Shown here in pieces: positions 45,742-56,262 of a stretch of 64,000 nucleotides of DNA. Position 1 is the stretch's first letter. Each line of letters starts with the position of its first letter. A program made the position numbers and the translations under genes. The notes under the pieces are model-generated. The model was not told the origin of the DNA and searched no databases. It saw nothing but the letters and a program-made list of their open reading frames with translations. This DNA comes from Solibacillus sp. FSL R7-0682. Lineage in GTDB: Bacteria > Bacillota > Bacilli > Bacillales_A > Planococcaceae. Location: positions 3,306,001 through 3,370,000 of the forward strand of contig NZ_JBBOUI010000001.1 of NCBI RefSeq assembly GCF_038005985.1. The letters run 5' to 3'.

Positions 45742-47682
45742 TTATCGTGTTTCCACATACACTGCTACTGGTAGATTACTACCGCCAGCGTGGATAATTT
45801 CTAAGTTAATCATGTCAGAACGTTTTGACGTTCTTAACACTGGAAGTTGTACATATTCTTGACCTGGCTTTAATGTAGGAATTAAGTAAGTACGGCCATT
45901 CATCTTCACTGCCCCACTATATAAGCCACCGCGACCAGTAATTTTTACGACTACATACTTTAATTTTCCAGTGTCATTCACAATTGGAATATCGACCTTG
46001 TATGTCATCCCAAAGTGACCTGGGTTACCAACTGTGCCATTCATTGGGTCTAATGAACTTTCAGGTGTTAAGAAATGATCTGTTTTACCATTCGAAATAT
46101 TGTATCCGACCTGCTCTGTATCTACTGTATATGCTGGCAATGTTGCTTTAATAGATGAGCTTGGCCATACACCACGTGGATGTGCTGCATATTTATTAAT
46201 CGGTACAGCCGGCGAATGAATGGAAGCTAAATTTCCTTCCACATCCAAGCTAATTACTGTACGTAATGTATAGCTCGCTTGACCATTAACCGGACGTACA
46301 TCAAAGTCATGTGTAAAACCTAATAAATAGTTTGCACCAATATCGTAGGCTTGAATGACTTTAGTTTCTCCAGGCGCAATTGTCATTGTGCTTTCTTTTG
46401 CATTTTTTAATGTTCCTGTTAACACCGCATCTGAAAGTGGTAACCCTACATCAAATGTACTCCAGCTGTTACTTGAAGTTTGCGACAATCCTTTTGAGTT
46501 TGTAATTTCTAAAGGCGTTGTTGACGACGTATTTTGAATAGTAATACCGATCGATGCTCTATCGCCTAATTTGTTTATGTGCCAACCGTAAACTCGGTGT
46601 TCTTTAGTCGTTGATAAACCTTGTACTTTATATTCCGCTAAAGTTTCATTCGCCTCTTTAATAATCGTCGGAATTAATTCTTCCGGGTTATCACTTACAA
46701 ATAGCTCACGCTTACCATCTAATGCGGCATTTTCTACAGATTTTGGTACTGGTAAAAAACCATAAGATTTTTGTAAGAAATCACTCGTCATTATGTAATC
46801 ATAGAGTGAAATATAAATTGTTCTTGTATCTTGTACATAACGAAGGGTACCTCCGTTTTTAAATGAATCAACAATAAATTTTACTGGTACATACATTTCG
46901 CCAGATTGCATAAACGGCTTTTCTGCCCCTGTATACAACTCACTGTTTACGTATATTTTGTTACTGTTGTTTGTAAAAACAAAATGTAATCCTGAGATTG
47001 TTAACTCTAATCGATCCTTTGCAGACCACTGCTCATATGTATCCTGTAAATAATCTCTAAAGTAAGATGAAGGAATATACATACGGCCATCTTTTGTAAT
47101 TACTTCGTGATCCATCTTAATTTTTTGGTTGTTCATATATAGAGTGTATTCAATCTTTGGTACTTCTGGAATTGACGGTTCAGTCGTTTCATCTCCAGGT
47201 CCAGGACTTTGCCCATCATCCACATCTTCATTTAAAACAACTTCCACCACTTTATTTACTTGATCCCAATACACTTGTCCATCAGAGTTTTCACTAACGA
47301 AACGCATTGGAATGTATGTGCGGTCTTTATAAACGATTGGTGGTACAGTAACTTGAACTTTATTGCCATTGACTAGTGCTGTTTTTGAGTTAATTGTTAA
47401 ATCAATTGTTTGGTTATTACGTACGCTTGATGCAACTTTTGATGTTTGATTCCAAGAAACTTTTGCTCCGATTGCTTCGTAAAAATCACGCATCGGCAAT
47501 AAAAGACTTCCTGAATTATTTAAAATTGGATCTTTAAATGTTATATATTTTCCATTTATAATCACTTTTACATTATTTTGTTCGATAATGTTTTTATTGT
47601 TCGTTGCTGCGTAGCTTTGGTCGTGATTGAACACGGTTGTCACAAGTACTGCTAGAAGTAATATTGTAAACCATTTTTTCAT
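45742..47682 (-). CDS. Secreted stalk-domain (copper amine oxidase N-terminal-like) protein
   Basis: 646 residues from ATG 47682 (MKKWFTILLLAVLVTT), behind GAGGGG. After the signal peptide come stalk domains with LLPMRDFYEAIG, TYIPMRFVSENS (~50-155) and a second pair with MYVPVKFIVDSF (~200-300). A large beta-rich region (~360-646) ends NLPVAVYVETR and matches no enzyme I recognise. No amine oxidase catalytic domain is present. No SLH domain is present, so its anchoring is unknown. Confidence 0.8.
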   Translation of the reverse strand: MKKWFTILLLAVLVTTVFNHDQSYAATNNKNIIEQNNVKVIINGKYITFKDPILNNSGSLLLPMRDFYEAIGAKVSWNQTSKVASSVRNNQTIDLTINSKTALVNGNKVQVTVPPIVYKDRTYIPMRFVSENSDGQVYWDQVNKVVEVVLNEDVDDGQSPGPGDETTEPSIPEVPKIEYTLYMNNQKIKMDHEVITKDGRMYIPSSYFRDYLQDTYEQWSAKDRLELTISGLHFVFTNNSNKIYVNSELYTGAEKPFMQSGEMYVPVKFIVDSFKNGGTLRYVQDTRTIYISLYDYIMTSDFLQKSYGFLPVPKSVENAALDGKRELFVSDNPEELIPTIIKEANETLAEYKVQGLSTTKEHRVYGWHINKLGDRASIGITIQNTSSTTPLEITNSKGLSQTSSNSWSTFDVGLPLSDAVLTGTLKNAKESTMTIAPGETKVIQAYDIGANYLLGFTHDFDVRPVNGQASYTLRTVISLDVEGNLASIHSPAVPINKYAAHPRGVWPSSSIKATLPAYTVDTEQVGYNISNGKTDHFLTPESSLDPMNGTVGNPGHFGMTYKVDIPIVNDTGKLKYVVVKITGRGGLYSGAVKMNGRTYLIPTLKPGQEYVQLPVLRTSKRSDMINLEIIHAGGSNLPVAVYVETR

Positions 47683-47871
47683 CGTAACGCCCCTCACTCT
47701 TTTAAAGTCCCTTCCTATGATAACATAGTCTTTTGAATTGAGGGTAGGAAAACCTTAAAATGTATTTGTAATTTTTTTGAAATAATTTTGTAATTATTGG
47801 TGTGTTTTATGTAAGTTCCTTATACTACAAAGTTAGATTATTGTGTTATTTTACCGATTTCCAAAGAAATA

Positions 47872-47909
47872 AAAACAAAACTCCTACCCTCTTTAGAGGA
47901 TAGGAGTTT
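47872..47909 (-). terminator. Terminator of the 956-residue S-layer gene
   Basis: AAACTCCTACCCTC (47878-47891) pairs with GAGGATAGGAGTTT (47896-47909) with one mismatch, then T5 on the transcript. Confidence 0.88.
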
Positions 47910-47945
47910 CAAAAAATTTATATTAACAAATTATAGAAACAAATA

Positions 47946-50816
47946 TTAGTTAGCAGCGTTTACTACTAATTTTTGAGCAATTACGCCTAATTTGTTACCA
48001 TATGCATCAGTTAAAGTTAATTTTGTGTTATCAGTGTTTGTATTAACAGTTAGACCAGTTGCATCAACAGCTACAGGTTGAGCGAATGTTAATACTAATA
48101 CTTTGTCATCTACTAAATCAGTAGTTCCAGCAACACCAGTAGCAACAGTGTATGATACTGAAGTTGTATTTTGAGTGATTACAAAGTTAGCTGCATCTAC
48201 AGTTGAATCTTTGATAGACTCAGTGAATGTTAATTTAACACCAGTAGCTAAACCAGCAGCATTTTTCACATACTCAGCTTTATCTAATGCTGGAGCTACA
48301 TTATCTTTTAATGTAATTGCAGACTCATAAGCTTTAGAAGTTGTAGCTGAACCAGAGATAAATTTGTTAGCTTCAGCAGTTACTGTAGCATCATATTTAA
48401 CAGTATCAGCATTGATTGTGAATTTAGCAGCTTTATTTTCTTCATTAACTTGGTAAGAAGTTGGTAATTCAATGATTACTACTTTTTTATCAGAGTTTGA
48501 GAAGTAAACATCAGAACCAGCTGGTAAATCAGCACCGTTTAATTTATAAGCTGTAGCTAAACCAGCAGCATCGTTAACTTTACCAGTGTAAGTTACAGTT
48601 AAAACATTCTTACCATTAACCACTGAAGATGCAACTGTTGGTGCAGTTGTTGTATAAGTAACTACATCAGTTGGTACTGTGTAAGAAATAGTTGTAGCTT
48701 CGCTTGATTTGTTACCTGAAACTACTGCGCCTTTTGCTAAAGTAATTGTGTAAGTTTTACCTGCTTTTAAAGTATCAGCAGCAAAAGTAAGCGTTAAGTC
48801 TTTACCAGAAACAGCTGCAGTTTGAGCAACTAAAACATTGCCTTCTTTAACAGTAATAGTGTTGGCAGTTGTGCTATCTAATGCTTTATCAAATGGTACA
48901 ACGATAGTAGTAGCAGTAGATGAGATTAATTTTTCTGATTTAATTGCTGGAGCAGTTAAATCTTTTGATAAAGTTACAGCGCCTGCAAATTCAGTACCTA
49001 ATACGCCAGCAGCGTCAGTGTAACCAAATACTTTTACAGATAAAGCAACAGAAGTTTCGTCTTTACCATATAATAAGTTCGTTGTGTTAGATGAAGTTTC
49101 AACAACATTAACTTTTACAAATTTAGAAGAACCAGTTGTAGCATTACCATCTTCATCAACTAATGCAGTAGTTACATTGAAGTTTGTAGCATCAATTGTT
49201 AAGTTACCTTTTTTGATTTCAAGGTTAGCGGCTGCTAATGTAGATACTGGTTTACTGAATTCAACGATGAATGAGTTAGCATCTTCAGCTTTAACAGAAG
49301 AAACTTTAGTTGCTGAGTTATCAGCAGTAACAGTTACTTCAGTAGATACTAATACATCCACGTTACCAGCGAAGTCAGTAACATTTGTTAAGTCTACAGT
49401 GTGCTTACCGTTCGCTAATACTGAAGCAGCAGCGATTGTGTAAACATATTTACCAGCTTTTGAAGAGTTTACTGGTTGAGTTGTAGCAGTAGTTTGGTCG
49501 ATAGAAGCACCTGTGTAGCTTGTACCGAAGTTAACTGGCTCATCAAAAGTTAATACTACATTAGCACCTTCTGCTACAGCAGATAATAATTTTGGAGCAG
49601 TTGTATCTTTAGCAACTTTTACTTCTTCTACTTTAATTTTTTCAAATTTGTTGAAGAATGTATCTAATAATGCACCTTCAGCGATTTCAACATTTACACC
49701 TGTTGCAGGAACGTTTGTAGCTAATAATAAGATTGCAGATTTGCCATCTTCAGCTAATTGAACATCATTTACTGTTACTGCAGTAGTAGCAGCAGTTTCA
49801 GTTACAACAAAATCAGCAGCTGTTAAGCTTTCTTTGTAAACAGCTTTGTTGAAAGCAACTTTAACTTCTACAGGGTTAATTGCAGAAATAGATTCTACTT
49901 TTGGAGCTTTTGCAGCTTCTTCAACTTTAGCGATTTTTTCTTCAGTAGCTTTTACAGTTGCGTTAGCAGCTGTAATTGCAGCTGTTACTTTAGCAGCTTC
50001 TTCTTCAGTAATTACTTCTTTAGCAGCTTCTAATGCAACTTCTACTTCAGTAATTGCAGCTTTAGCAGCAGCTACTGCAGCTTTTGAATCAGCAATAGTT
50101 TCGATTTTAACTTCAGCGTCTAAAGCTTTAACAGCAGTTTCTAAAGCAGTTGTTGCTTCAGTTAATGTTTCTACTAATTCAGCAGAGTTATCTGCATCAG
50201 CAGCGTCGATTGCACGAGTTAACATTACAGCGAACTCTTGACGAGAGATTGAGTCGTTTGCAGCTAATTTGTCGCCTTTACCGTTGATAACGCCAGCAGC
50301 TACAGCTGTTGAAAGGTAAGCTTCAGACCATTTACCTGCTACTGTTTTAGCATCAGTAAATTTAGAAAGATCAGCTTCGCCTTCTAAACCGTAAGCTTCT
50401 ACGATCATTTTTGCAGCTTGCGCACGAGTTAAGTTAGCATTAGGAGCGAATTCAGTTGCGCTCATACCGTTTACGATACCAGCGTTAACTACAGCTACTA
50501 CAGCACCTTGGAACCATTGACCATCTTTAACGTCTGTGAAGTTTTCAGTACCTTCAGTTGATAAATCTAATGCAACTGTGAACATTTTTGCAGCTTGTGC
50601 ACGAGTTACGTTACCTTGTGGAGCGAAAGAACCATCTGGGTTACCAGTGATGATTTCTTTAGCAGCTAAAGCTTCTACTGATTCTTTAGCCCAAGATGCG
50701 ATTTTATCAGCATCTGTGAATTCAGCAGCTGAAGCTACTGGTACGATTGCTGAAGCTACTAATGCAGCTGTTGCAGCTGTTGCGAAAAATTTACGACCTG
50801 TATTTTGTTTTGACAT
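47946..50816 (-). CDS. S-layer protein with N-terminal SLH domains
   Basis: 956 residues. The signal peptide (MSKQNTGRKFFATAATAALV, cleaved near ASAAEF) resembles L. sphaericus S-layer leaders. Three SLH repeats (~30-205) are followed by an Ala/Glu-rich helical segment (~215-305) and several Ig-like SbsA/Big-type modules to the end. It is very Ala/Thr/Val-rich, has repetitive codon use, and AGGAGG sits 9 bases before the ATG. This fits a highly expressed lattice protein. Likely exported with SecA2/SLAP help and held by pyruvylated wall polymer. Confidence 0.9.
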   Translation of the reverse strand: MSKQNTGRKFFATAATAALVASAIVPVASAAEFTDADKIASWAKESVEALAAKEIITGNPDGSFAPQGNVTRAQAAKMFTVALDLSTEGTENFTDVKDGQWFQGAVVAVVNAGIVNGMSATEFAPNANLTRAQAAKMIVEAYGLEGEADLSKFTDAKTVAGKWSEAYLSTAVAAGVINGKGDKLAANDSISRQEFAVMLTRAIDAADADNSAELVETLTEATTALETAVKALDAEVKIETIADSKAAVAAAKAAITEVEVALEAAKEVITEEEAAKVTAAITAANATVKATEEKIAKVEEAAKAPKVESISAINPVEVKVAFNKAVYKESLTAADFVVTETAATTAVTVNDVQLAEDGKSAILLLATNVPATGVNVEIAEGALLDTFFNKFEKIKVEEVKVAKDTTAPKLLSAVAEGANVVLTFDEPVNFGTSYTGASIDQTTATTQPVNSSKAGKYVYTIAAASVLANGKHTVDLTNVTDFAGNVDVLVSTEVTVTADNSATKVSSVKAEDANSFIVEFSKPVSTLAAANLEIKKGNLTIDATNFNVTTALVDEDGNATTGSSKFVKVNVVETSSNTTNLLYGKDETSVALSVKVFGYTDAAGVLGTEFAGAVTLSKDLTAPAIKSEKLISSTATTIVVPFDKALDSTTANTITVKEGNVLVAQTAAVSGKDLTLTFAADTLKAGKTYTITLAKGAVVSGNKSSEATTISYTVPTDVVTYTTTAPTVASSVVNGKNVLTVTYTGKVNDAAGLATAYKLNGADLPAGSDVYFSNSDKKVVIIELPTSYQVNEENKAAKFTINADTVKYDATVTAEANKFISGSATTSKAYESAITLKDNVAPALDKAEYVKNAAGLATGVKLTFTESIKDSTVDAANFVITQNTTSVSYTVATGVAGTTDLVDDKVLVLTFAQPVAVDATGLTVNTNTDNTKLTLTDAYGNKLGVIAQKLVVNAAN

Positions 50817-50983
50817 TATAATTTCCTCCTAAGATTAACGTTTTGTAAACAGTTAATACGATTGCAAAACATTGTTAATTAAACCATTATTAATATATTT
50901 TTATATGTATCCAAAAAAACAATGGTTAACAGAAACTGTAATAAATTAATCTAGAAAAATTCTAAATAATTGATTACATCTGA

Positions 50984-51012
50984 ATTATAGCACAGCTCAT
51001 TAGAAAAATTAA
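50984..51012 (-). promoter_or_regulatory. Candidate promoter of the S-layer gene with extended -10
   Basis: The minus strand reads TTAATT (51012-51007), a 17-base spacer ending TGTGC, then TATAAT (50989-50984). The TGC before TATAAT makes an extended -10. The implied untranslated leader is about 160 bases. The remaining 51013-51264 is AT-rich with no gene. Confidence 0.5.
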
Positions 51013-51264
51013 CATTTTTTATTATATTTTTATGTTTACAACATCACATCATAAGATAATTTTGTCAAAAACAGTGGTAATTTAATACAATTAATTAACT
51101 TTAAGGGATTTATATCTATATATTGCAAGTTATCCATAGAATCCTTATTATACATATAAAATACTAAAAAAGGTTATATTATATAATCCCAAAATTATTG
51201 TATTAGCTTTTCTACTATTATACAGTGCTAAATTTTTACTATTTAAAACCGACCAATATGCAAT

Positions 51265-51307
51265 AAAAAAGCATGTGATTTTTAACGAGTCGATTAAAAT
51301 CACATGC
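51265..51307 (-). terminator. Terminator of the SH3b membrane protein gene
   Basis: GCATGTGATTTT (51271-51282) pairs perfectly with AAAATCACATGC (51296-51307), with A6 giving transcript T6. It is about 95 bases after the stop at 51403. Confidence 0.8.
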
Positions 51308-51402
51308 CCTCAATATTTCATTTTCTAACCATGGTAATGTCACAATTTAGACATAATTTATTCTTTTTGTGTAAAATTCATTTGCCATGTCGGTCATTTC
51401 GA

Positions 51403-53211
51403 TTAACTATATTTTCTTCGATACACATAATACGATCCAGCTATAAATGCGGCAAATATAATACCAATTGCAAAATTAAATACCCCTTTATTTGTTTGTT
51501 CATCTGATGTTACAAGATCCGATTTGATTGGCATTGCTAGTTTTTCTTCACTTTGTTCCTCATCATTATTTTGTTTTTCTTGCTCGGCAATAAATTTTTG
51601 AATGATATCCAATGAATTTTCATACGTTGCATATTGCGCTTTGTTTAAGTATTCTAATTGCTCCACTGTATCAATATAAATCCATTTCACACCCGTTTTA
51701 AAAGGAAGACGCTTGAATAGTACATAGCCCTTACCTAACTCATTCCCTCCAATAATGACACTTTCGTTCGCTTCCGCTACAATCACATTTTTTGGCATTT
51801 CATAATCTTGATATTTTAGTGCGACATAATTATTTTCTAATGATTCAATTGCCTGTAGCTGACGATATGTATATGTTTCTGTTGGTTCCGCGTCTATTAG
51901 AGGTGCAGAATAATTTTCATCATCCACTAAATACCCCTCATTATTCCCCAACCGGTTAAACGCTTCCTCATTCATTTTCAAGCCATAAAAATCATAAATT
52001 AACCCATCAACCTGTCCGCGCTTGAACGATGTCTCTTTTTCACTTATATTCATCCCAAAATCATTTGAGCTATAGCCTACAAAACCTTGTTGTAGCCCTT
52101 GCTCGACCATTTGGAAATAGCTCAACGCGTTGCGCGAAATTGCCTCACTATACGGCATTTCGAGGAGAACTGATTGGGCAAGCTTTTGCTGAAGTACCTC
52201 TAGCTCTATAGCATCCCACTCAATTTGTTTCCTTGGTAATACTGCAGCTGCTAAATCAAGGAGTTCCTTTTGGACACGAGCCACATCAAAAGTAAATCGT
52301 TCATTTAGAGAAGCAGATTTGTAATCATCATCGTAAATAACCTTTACAATTTTTGATTTTTCATAGGTTGAAAAAAGCTCTTTAAAATCATGTTCTAATA
52401 AGGATTCTGTTTTTCCGTTCTTCGATAATGCATAATTTTCTAAGTAAATAGATTCCTCATATTCGTTTTTATACTCAGCTCCATAAAAATCCTTTGAGGC
52501 AATTTGCTCCTGCGTAATCGTTTGTGCACTTACATTCCCGTTACCAGAGCTAAGTACAAAATACGATTTTAAATATGTATTGGCCGTAATCTCATAAGTA
52601 TCTTTGCCTCCACTCACCTCATAATAATCGGTTTTAGCCTGCTCATTTAATTGTGAAAGCTTAAACTTTTTATCTGAGTTGGTTTGAGTATGGTGATATA
52701 AAAAATAGTCGTTGGCATTTTTAAAAATGGTTAATCCATTTGTATTATTGTTTTGATAAATAACTTGGTCGCCACTATAAATAGTTTCCTCGTATTGCCC
52801 TTTTGATGGATTCGAATCTAACACGACATATAAATCCTCAACACCATCCTGTGTAAAATCGGCCACTAACGCATAAATAATATGGTCTAAACTTTGTAGT
52901 AGCTTATAATAACTCGAATAAATCGGTAGTAGTTCCTTTGTAAATGGTGAGATAAGTTCTCCCTTTACCCACCCGAGTCTTCCATTATAGTCAATTTTTA
53001 CCCAATCACCCTGCTCGCGCACTAACTTTACCCGTGTACCTTGTTTTAGTTTTGCGACAACCATACCATTGACGTTCGCACTTGCTGTCATCACTGCACC
53101 GTCCTGTGCATTCACCATATAAAGTGACTCTTCCTCTTGCGCCATCACCTTCGAATTTGGAAATAACGCACTAAAAAGGACGAGCCCTAACACTATTTTT
53201 AAAACTCTCAT
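51403..53211 (-). CDS. Membrane-anchored extracellular SH3b-domain protein
   Basis: 602 residues from ATG 53211 (MRVLKIVLGLVLFSALF), with AGGA just upstream. The signal peptide is followed by an SH3b domain (~30-90; GAVMTASANVNGMVVAKL, DWVKIDYNGRLGWV). A long region of unknown fold follows, and the C-terminal membrane segment FAIGIIFAAFIAGSYYVY ends in RRKYS. It is probably a wall-facing sensor or scaffold fixed in the membrane. No enzyme motif was recognised. Confidence 0.75.
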   Translation of the reverse strand: MRVLKIVLGLVLFSALFPNSKVMAQEEESLYMVNAQDGAVMTASANVNGMVVAKLKQGTRVKLVREQGDWVKIDYNGRLGWVKGELISPFTKELLPIYSSYYKLLQSLDHIIYALVADFTQDGVEDLYVVLDSNPSKGQYEETIYSGDQVIYQNNNTNGLTIFKNANDYFLYHHTQTNSDKKFKLSQLNEQAKTDYYEVSGGKDTYEITANTYLKSYFVLSSGNGNVSAQTITQEQIASKDFYGAEYKNEYEESIYLENYALSKNGKTESLLEHDFKELFSTYEKSKIVKVIYDDDYKSASLNERFTFDVARVQKELLDLAAAVLPRKQIEWDAIELEVLQQKLAQSVLLEMPYSEAISRNALSYFQMVEQGLQQGFVGYSSNDFGMNISEKETSFKRGQVDGLIYDFYGLKMNEEAFNRLGNNEGYLVDDENYSAPLIDAEPTETYTYRQLQAIESLENNYVALKYQDYEMPKNVIVAEANESVIIGGNELGKGYVLFKRLPFKTGVKWIYIDTVEQLEYLNKAQYATYENSLDIIQKFIAEQEKQNNDEEQSEEKLAMPIKSDLVTSDEQTNKGVFNFAIGIIFAAFIAGSYYVYRRKYS

Positions 53212-53379
53212 ATGCTTCCTCATCTCATATATACTTCTATCCATTATCTTATCAAATATTTAAAGCGCTTTGGGTAAACGATTGGAATAAGTGTGAAATT
53301 TTTGAATCCTTTGCGCATGAACGAGTAAATTAAATTATCCGTGAAGGATTCGATACTCCAACACGGATAAATCTTTACT

Positions 53380-54498
53380 CTATTTTAATAATAATGCCAC
53401 AGCAATATCACGTCCTGGTGTAGTAATATTTTTGCCATTTGCATAAAGACCACTTGATGCGCCACCATCCGAATTCATTGCATCGACAGCCCCTAATTGC
53501 TTCATCACAGAGGCAAGCTGCTGAACCGTTGCCCCTGAAGTTGTGACAAACACAAGCTGACGATTTGGTAATATTCCAATTGCACTTCTCGCTCCTGGAG
53601 AGCTTAAAATTTTATGACTCGAGAAGCCTTCTGCAATAGGATCCACTGTGACAGCACCATTCGTTAATAAACGTGGGCCAACTTGAATTGCCTCTTGCAC
53701 ATTTCTTTCGGCAAATAAGGTCATAAACTTCGCACCAGGTAAAATTCCTACATTTCCATCCTTTAGTACATAAAAAACAGAGAATTTCGGATCAAATACT
53801 TTTACGCGCTCACCGTTCATTACTAAACCGTTGTAAACCGTACGATAGCTGTTATTTGAATAGGCCTCGAAGTAATTCCCGTTAATCGCTACTTTTGCAT
53901 TGTGCGCTTTTGCAATTGATGCAAGTGAAGCCACTGAACCTAATTGATTTTTCGCAAGCTCTACATGGAGTGAGGTATTCGGTGCTAATAAGTTCATCGA
54001 CACGACATTGACTGATAAACTTTTCCCACCTGCATTCATATTCTTTTTCGAAACTGTTACTTTTGGCTTGTTGATTACCGACTCTGGATATACTGAAACC
54101 TTGTATGTATTTGCACCTACTTTATAAGAAACTTCTTTTGTAGCTTGATTCCAATTCATCGGGACATCGAATAAAAACGCCACTTCTCGAACGGGAACAT
54201 ACACTGCATTTTGAAGCATTTTTGGCTTCGTATCCATTTGCTTTATTGTCGTACCCTCATGCTTAATCATTTTACTGCCCATCGTTAATTTATATTTATT
54301 GTCGATGGTTACAGTTTTGGATTGATTATTCCAATCAACTGGTACAGAAAATGTTTCTGCAATCATTCGTAATGGAACAAGGGTACGATTCGTATTATCC
54401 TCTACCACACCATACGAGCTTGCATTTACTTCTTTTGGACTGAAATGAAATGCAATAATTAGTAGCAATAATCCCACTGATATAATTTTTTTCAACAT
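53380..54498 (-). CDS. Secreted stalk-domain plus phosphodiester glycosidase protein
   Basis: 372 residues. Signal peptide MLKKIISVGLLLLIIAF, a stalk domain pair (~35-130; TLVPLRMIAETF, VYVPVREVAFLF), then a phosphodiester glycosidase domain (~160-372) with VAINGNYFEAYS, GARSAIGILPNRQLVFVTT and AMNSDGGASSGLY. It is a smaller paralogue of the SLH-anchored enzyme at 42879. The stalk domain may replace SLH as the wall-binding part (inference). Confidence 0.88.
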   Translation of the reverse strand: MLKKIISVGLLLLIIAFHFSPKEVNASSYGVVEDNTNRTLVPLRMIAETFSVPVDWNNQSKTVTIDNKYKLTMGSKMIKHEGTTIKQMDTKPKMLQNAVYVPVREVAFLFDVPMNWNQATKEVSYKVGANTYKVSVYPESVINKPKVTVSKKNMNAGGKSLSVNVVSMNLLAPNTSLHVELAKNQLGSVASLASIAKAHNAKVAINGNYFEAYSNNSYRTVYNGLVMNGERVKVFDPKFSVFYVLKDGNVGILPGAKFMTLFAERNVQEAIQVGPRLLTNGAVTVDPIAEGFSSHKILSSPGARSAIGILPNRQLVFVTTSGATVQQLASVMKQLGAVDAMNSDGGASSGLYANGKNITTPGRDIAVALLLK

Positions 54499-54590
54499 AG
54501 TAACACTCCTTAATAATTAGTACTTTTTTAGTATAATAGAAAATTAAGGAATTTCTATAGCAATACACTAATTCATTAAGTAAGTATTAA

Positions 54591-54622
54591 AAAACCCTTT
54601 GTAAATTCATTACAAAGGGTAC
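54591..54622 (-). terminator. Terminator of the subtilase gene
   Basis: ACCCTTTGTAA pairs with TTACAAAGGGT around a 9-base loop, with an A tract outside on the plus strand. Confidence 0.8.
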
Positions 54623-54657
54623 CATTTCATTTTAAACGCTCCATTATTGCTTTGTTG

Positions 54658-56262
54658 TCACGATTGATTTAATCGAACTTGTAATTCTGATTTTAATGGA
54701 GATTTGGGAAGTCGCTGAATTGCTAATTTTGCTTGCGAGTAATTACTCTTTGTTTTGCTATTTTCATAACGTTCAAGCTTTTCAATCGCAGGCTTCGCTA
54801 ATACTAGTAGTCCTGCCTGTAATCGTTCATCCAATGTTACTTTCGTCGCTGTTTCGGGTAGTGATTGTAGCGCTTCACTAGCCTTTGTATAATTATATTT
54901 CGTTGGACTCCGTTCAAATGTCACTAGCACTTTTTCGGCAGACTTACTTAATATCGCTACTGCCTTTTCCATTTCCTTCTGTTTTTGATCTCGGAAAGCC
55001 TTATCTCGAACTTGATTTAACTTATCCATAATACTGGTGAATTGTATAGTAGTAGGCTTTTGGTTGAATGCCTGTACTGCCTGCTCAATTGCTTGCTTAT
55101 TTGATTCATTTAGAGAAAAAAGTTTAGTCGATTGGGTAATTGTTTGATACTTTGGCATACCAAAGCCATACAATTCATCAAAACCTACCGTTCCTAAGTC
55201 CTCAGCATATAGCTTTAACCCTTCATATAGTTCATCCGCAGTCAAATAAGCATATTGCTGCATTAGTAATGCTAATAATCCAACAATATGAGGCGCAGCT
55301 AGCGATGTTCCTTGATAAGTCGCGTACCCGCCATTCAAATATGTACTATAAATTTCTTCACCTGGTGCCGCAAAATCATTAGCAGCACCCGTACTACTAA
55401 ATGTAGAACGCTGGAAGGATTGATTGACCGAGGATACTGCAATGACTTCTTCATGACGTGCTGGGTAAATCATCGTATTACCAATCCCTTGATCCGTTCC
55501 TTCATTCCCACTTGCTGCGACAATTAATATCCCTTTTTGCTTCGCAAGCCTAATCGCTTCATGTAAGGCAACACTGGATTCTAAGTCACCAAAGCTTAAA
55601 TTGATTAAGTCCATCTTCTTATTGATTGCCCAATCAATTCCTTGAATAATTTTATCTACCCCGCCGAAGCCATCATCTTCAATTGCCTTCACCACATATA
55701 TCTCTGCATTTGGCGCTACTCCTGCCACGCCAAAATCGTTATGCTGTGCTGCGATAATACCCGCTATATGCGTACCATGACCGTGCCCATCATTATAATG
55801 ATCCCCAACAAAGGAAACACCATCCGTAATGTTCAAATCCGGATGCTTTGAAACACCCGAGTCAATAATAGCAATTTTAATTCCTTTTCCTGTGATTCCC
55901 TCTGCCCAAGCATTATTGGCATTAATGGCTTTTAAATTCCACAAATCCTTTTCAGATGAAGAATTACTTGCCACTTTAAACTGCTGTTGAATTGAAAATG
56001 TTTGGTTTTCTTCTATTAATATAATTTCAGGATGACTCTTTAATTGGTCCATTTTTTCATCAGCGATCTTAATAGATAGTATCTGTAATTGTTCGAGATC
56101 CAGCAAAACTTCAGTTGCACTTGATAGCACTGCCTGCTTTCCTTCCATTGAGCTATACTGAACAATTACGTTTTTTTCGAATTTTGCATATGTATTTGAC
56201 GTAAAACCTGTTAATGTAACGATTAAAAAAATAACTATTACACCTATAATTTTTCTATCCAC
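54658..56262 (-). CDS. Secreted subtilisin-like (S8) serine protease with helical C-terminus
   Basis: 534 residues. Signal peptide to ~27, an I9-like propeptide (~30-105), catalytic domain (~115-375) with Asp in IAIIDSGV, His in GHGHGTHIAG, oxyanion Asn in AASGNEG and Ser in GTSLAAPH. A helical tail of ~150 residues (SKQAIEQAVQAFN, repeated SPTKYNYTKASEALQSLP-like units) may bind the wall or surface. It could process S-layer proteins, an inference from location only. Confidence 0.92.
   Translation of the reverse strand: MDRKIIGVIVIFLIVTLTGFTSNTYAKFEKNVIVQYSSMEGKQAVLSSATEVLLDLEQLQILSIKIADEKMDQLKSHPEIILIEENQTFSIQQQFKVASNSSSEKDLWNLKAINANNAWAEGITGKGIKIAIIDSGVSKHPDLNITDGVSFVGDHYNDGHGHGTHIAGIIAAQHNDFGVAGVAPNAEIYVVKAIEDDGFGGVDKIIQGIDWAINKKMDLINLSFGDLESSVALHEAIRLAKQKGILIVAASGNEGTDQGIGNTMIYPARHEEVIAVSSVNQSFQRSTFSSTGAANDFAAPGEEIYSTYLNGGYATYQGTSLAAPHIVGLLALLMQQYAYLTADELYEGLKLYAEDLGTVGFDELYGFGMPKYQTITQSTKLFSLNESNKQAIEQAVQAFNQKPTTIQFTSIMDKLNQVRDKAFRDQKQKEMEKAVAILSKSAEKVLVTFERSPTKYNYTKASEALQSLPETATKVTLDERLQAGLLVLAKPAIEKLERYENSKTKSNYSQAKLAIQRLPKSPLKSELQVRLNQS

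Noticed and set aside
45742-47682. Copper amine oxidase enzyme
   Set aside because: Only the N-terminal stalk-like domains match. No topaquinone or copper-site catalytic region exists.
49084-50241. Long plus-strand Ala/Val/Ser-rich frames antisense to the S-layer gene
   Set aside because: They are shadows of the biased codon use of the S-layer gene. The same holds for frames opposite 36104-38284 and 61698-62276.
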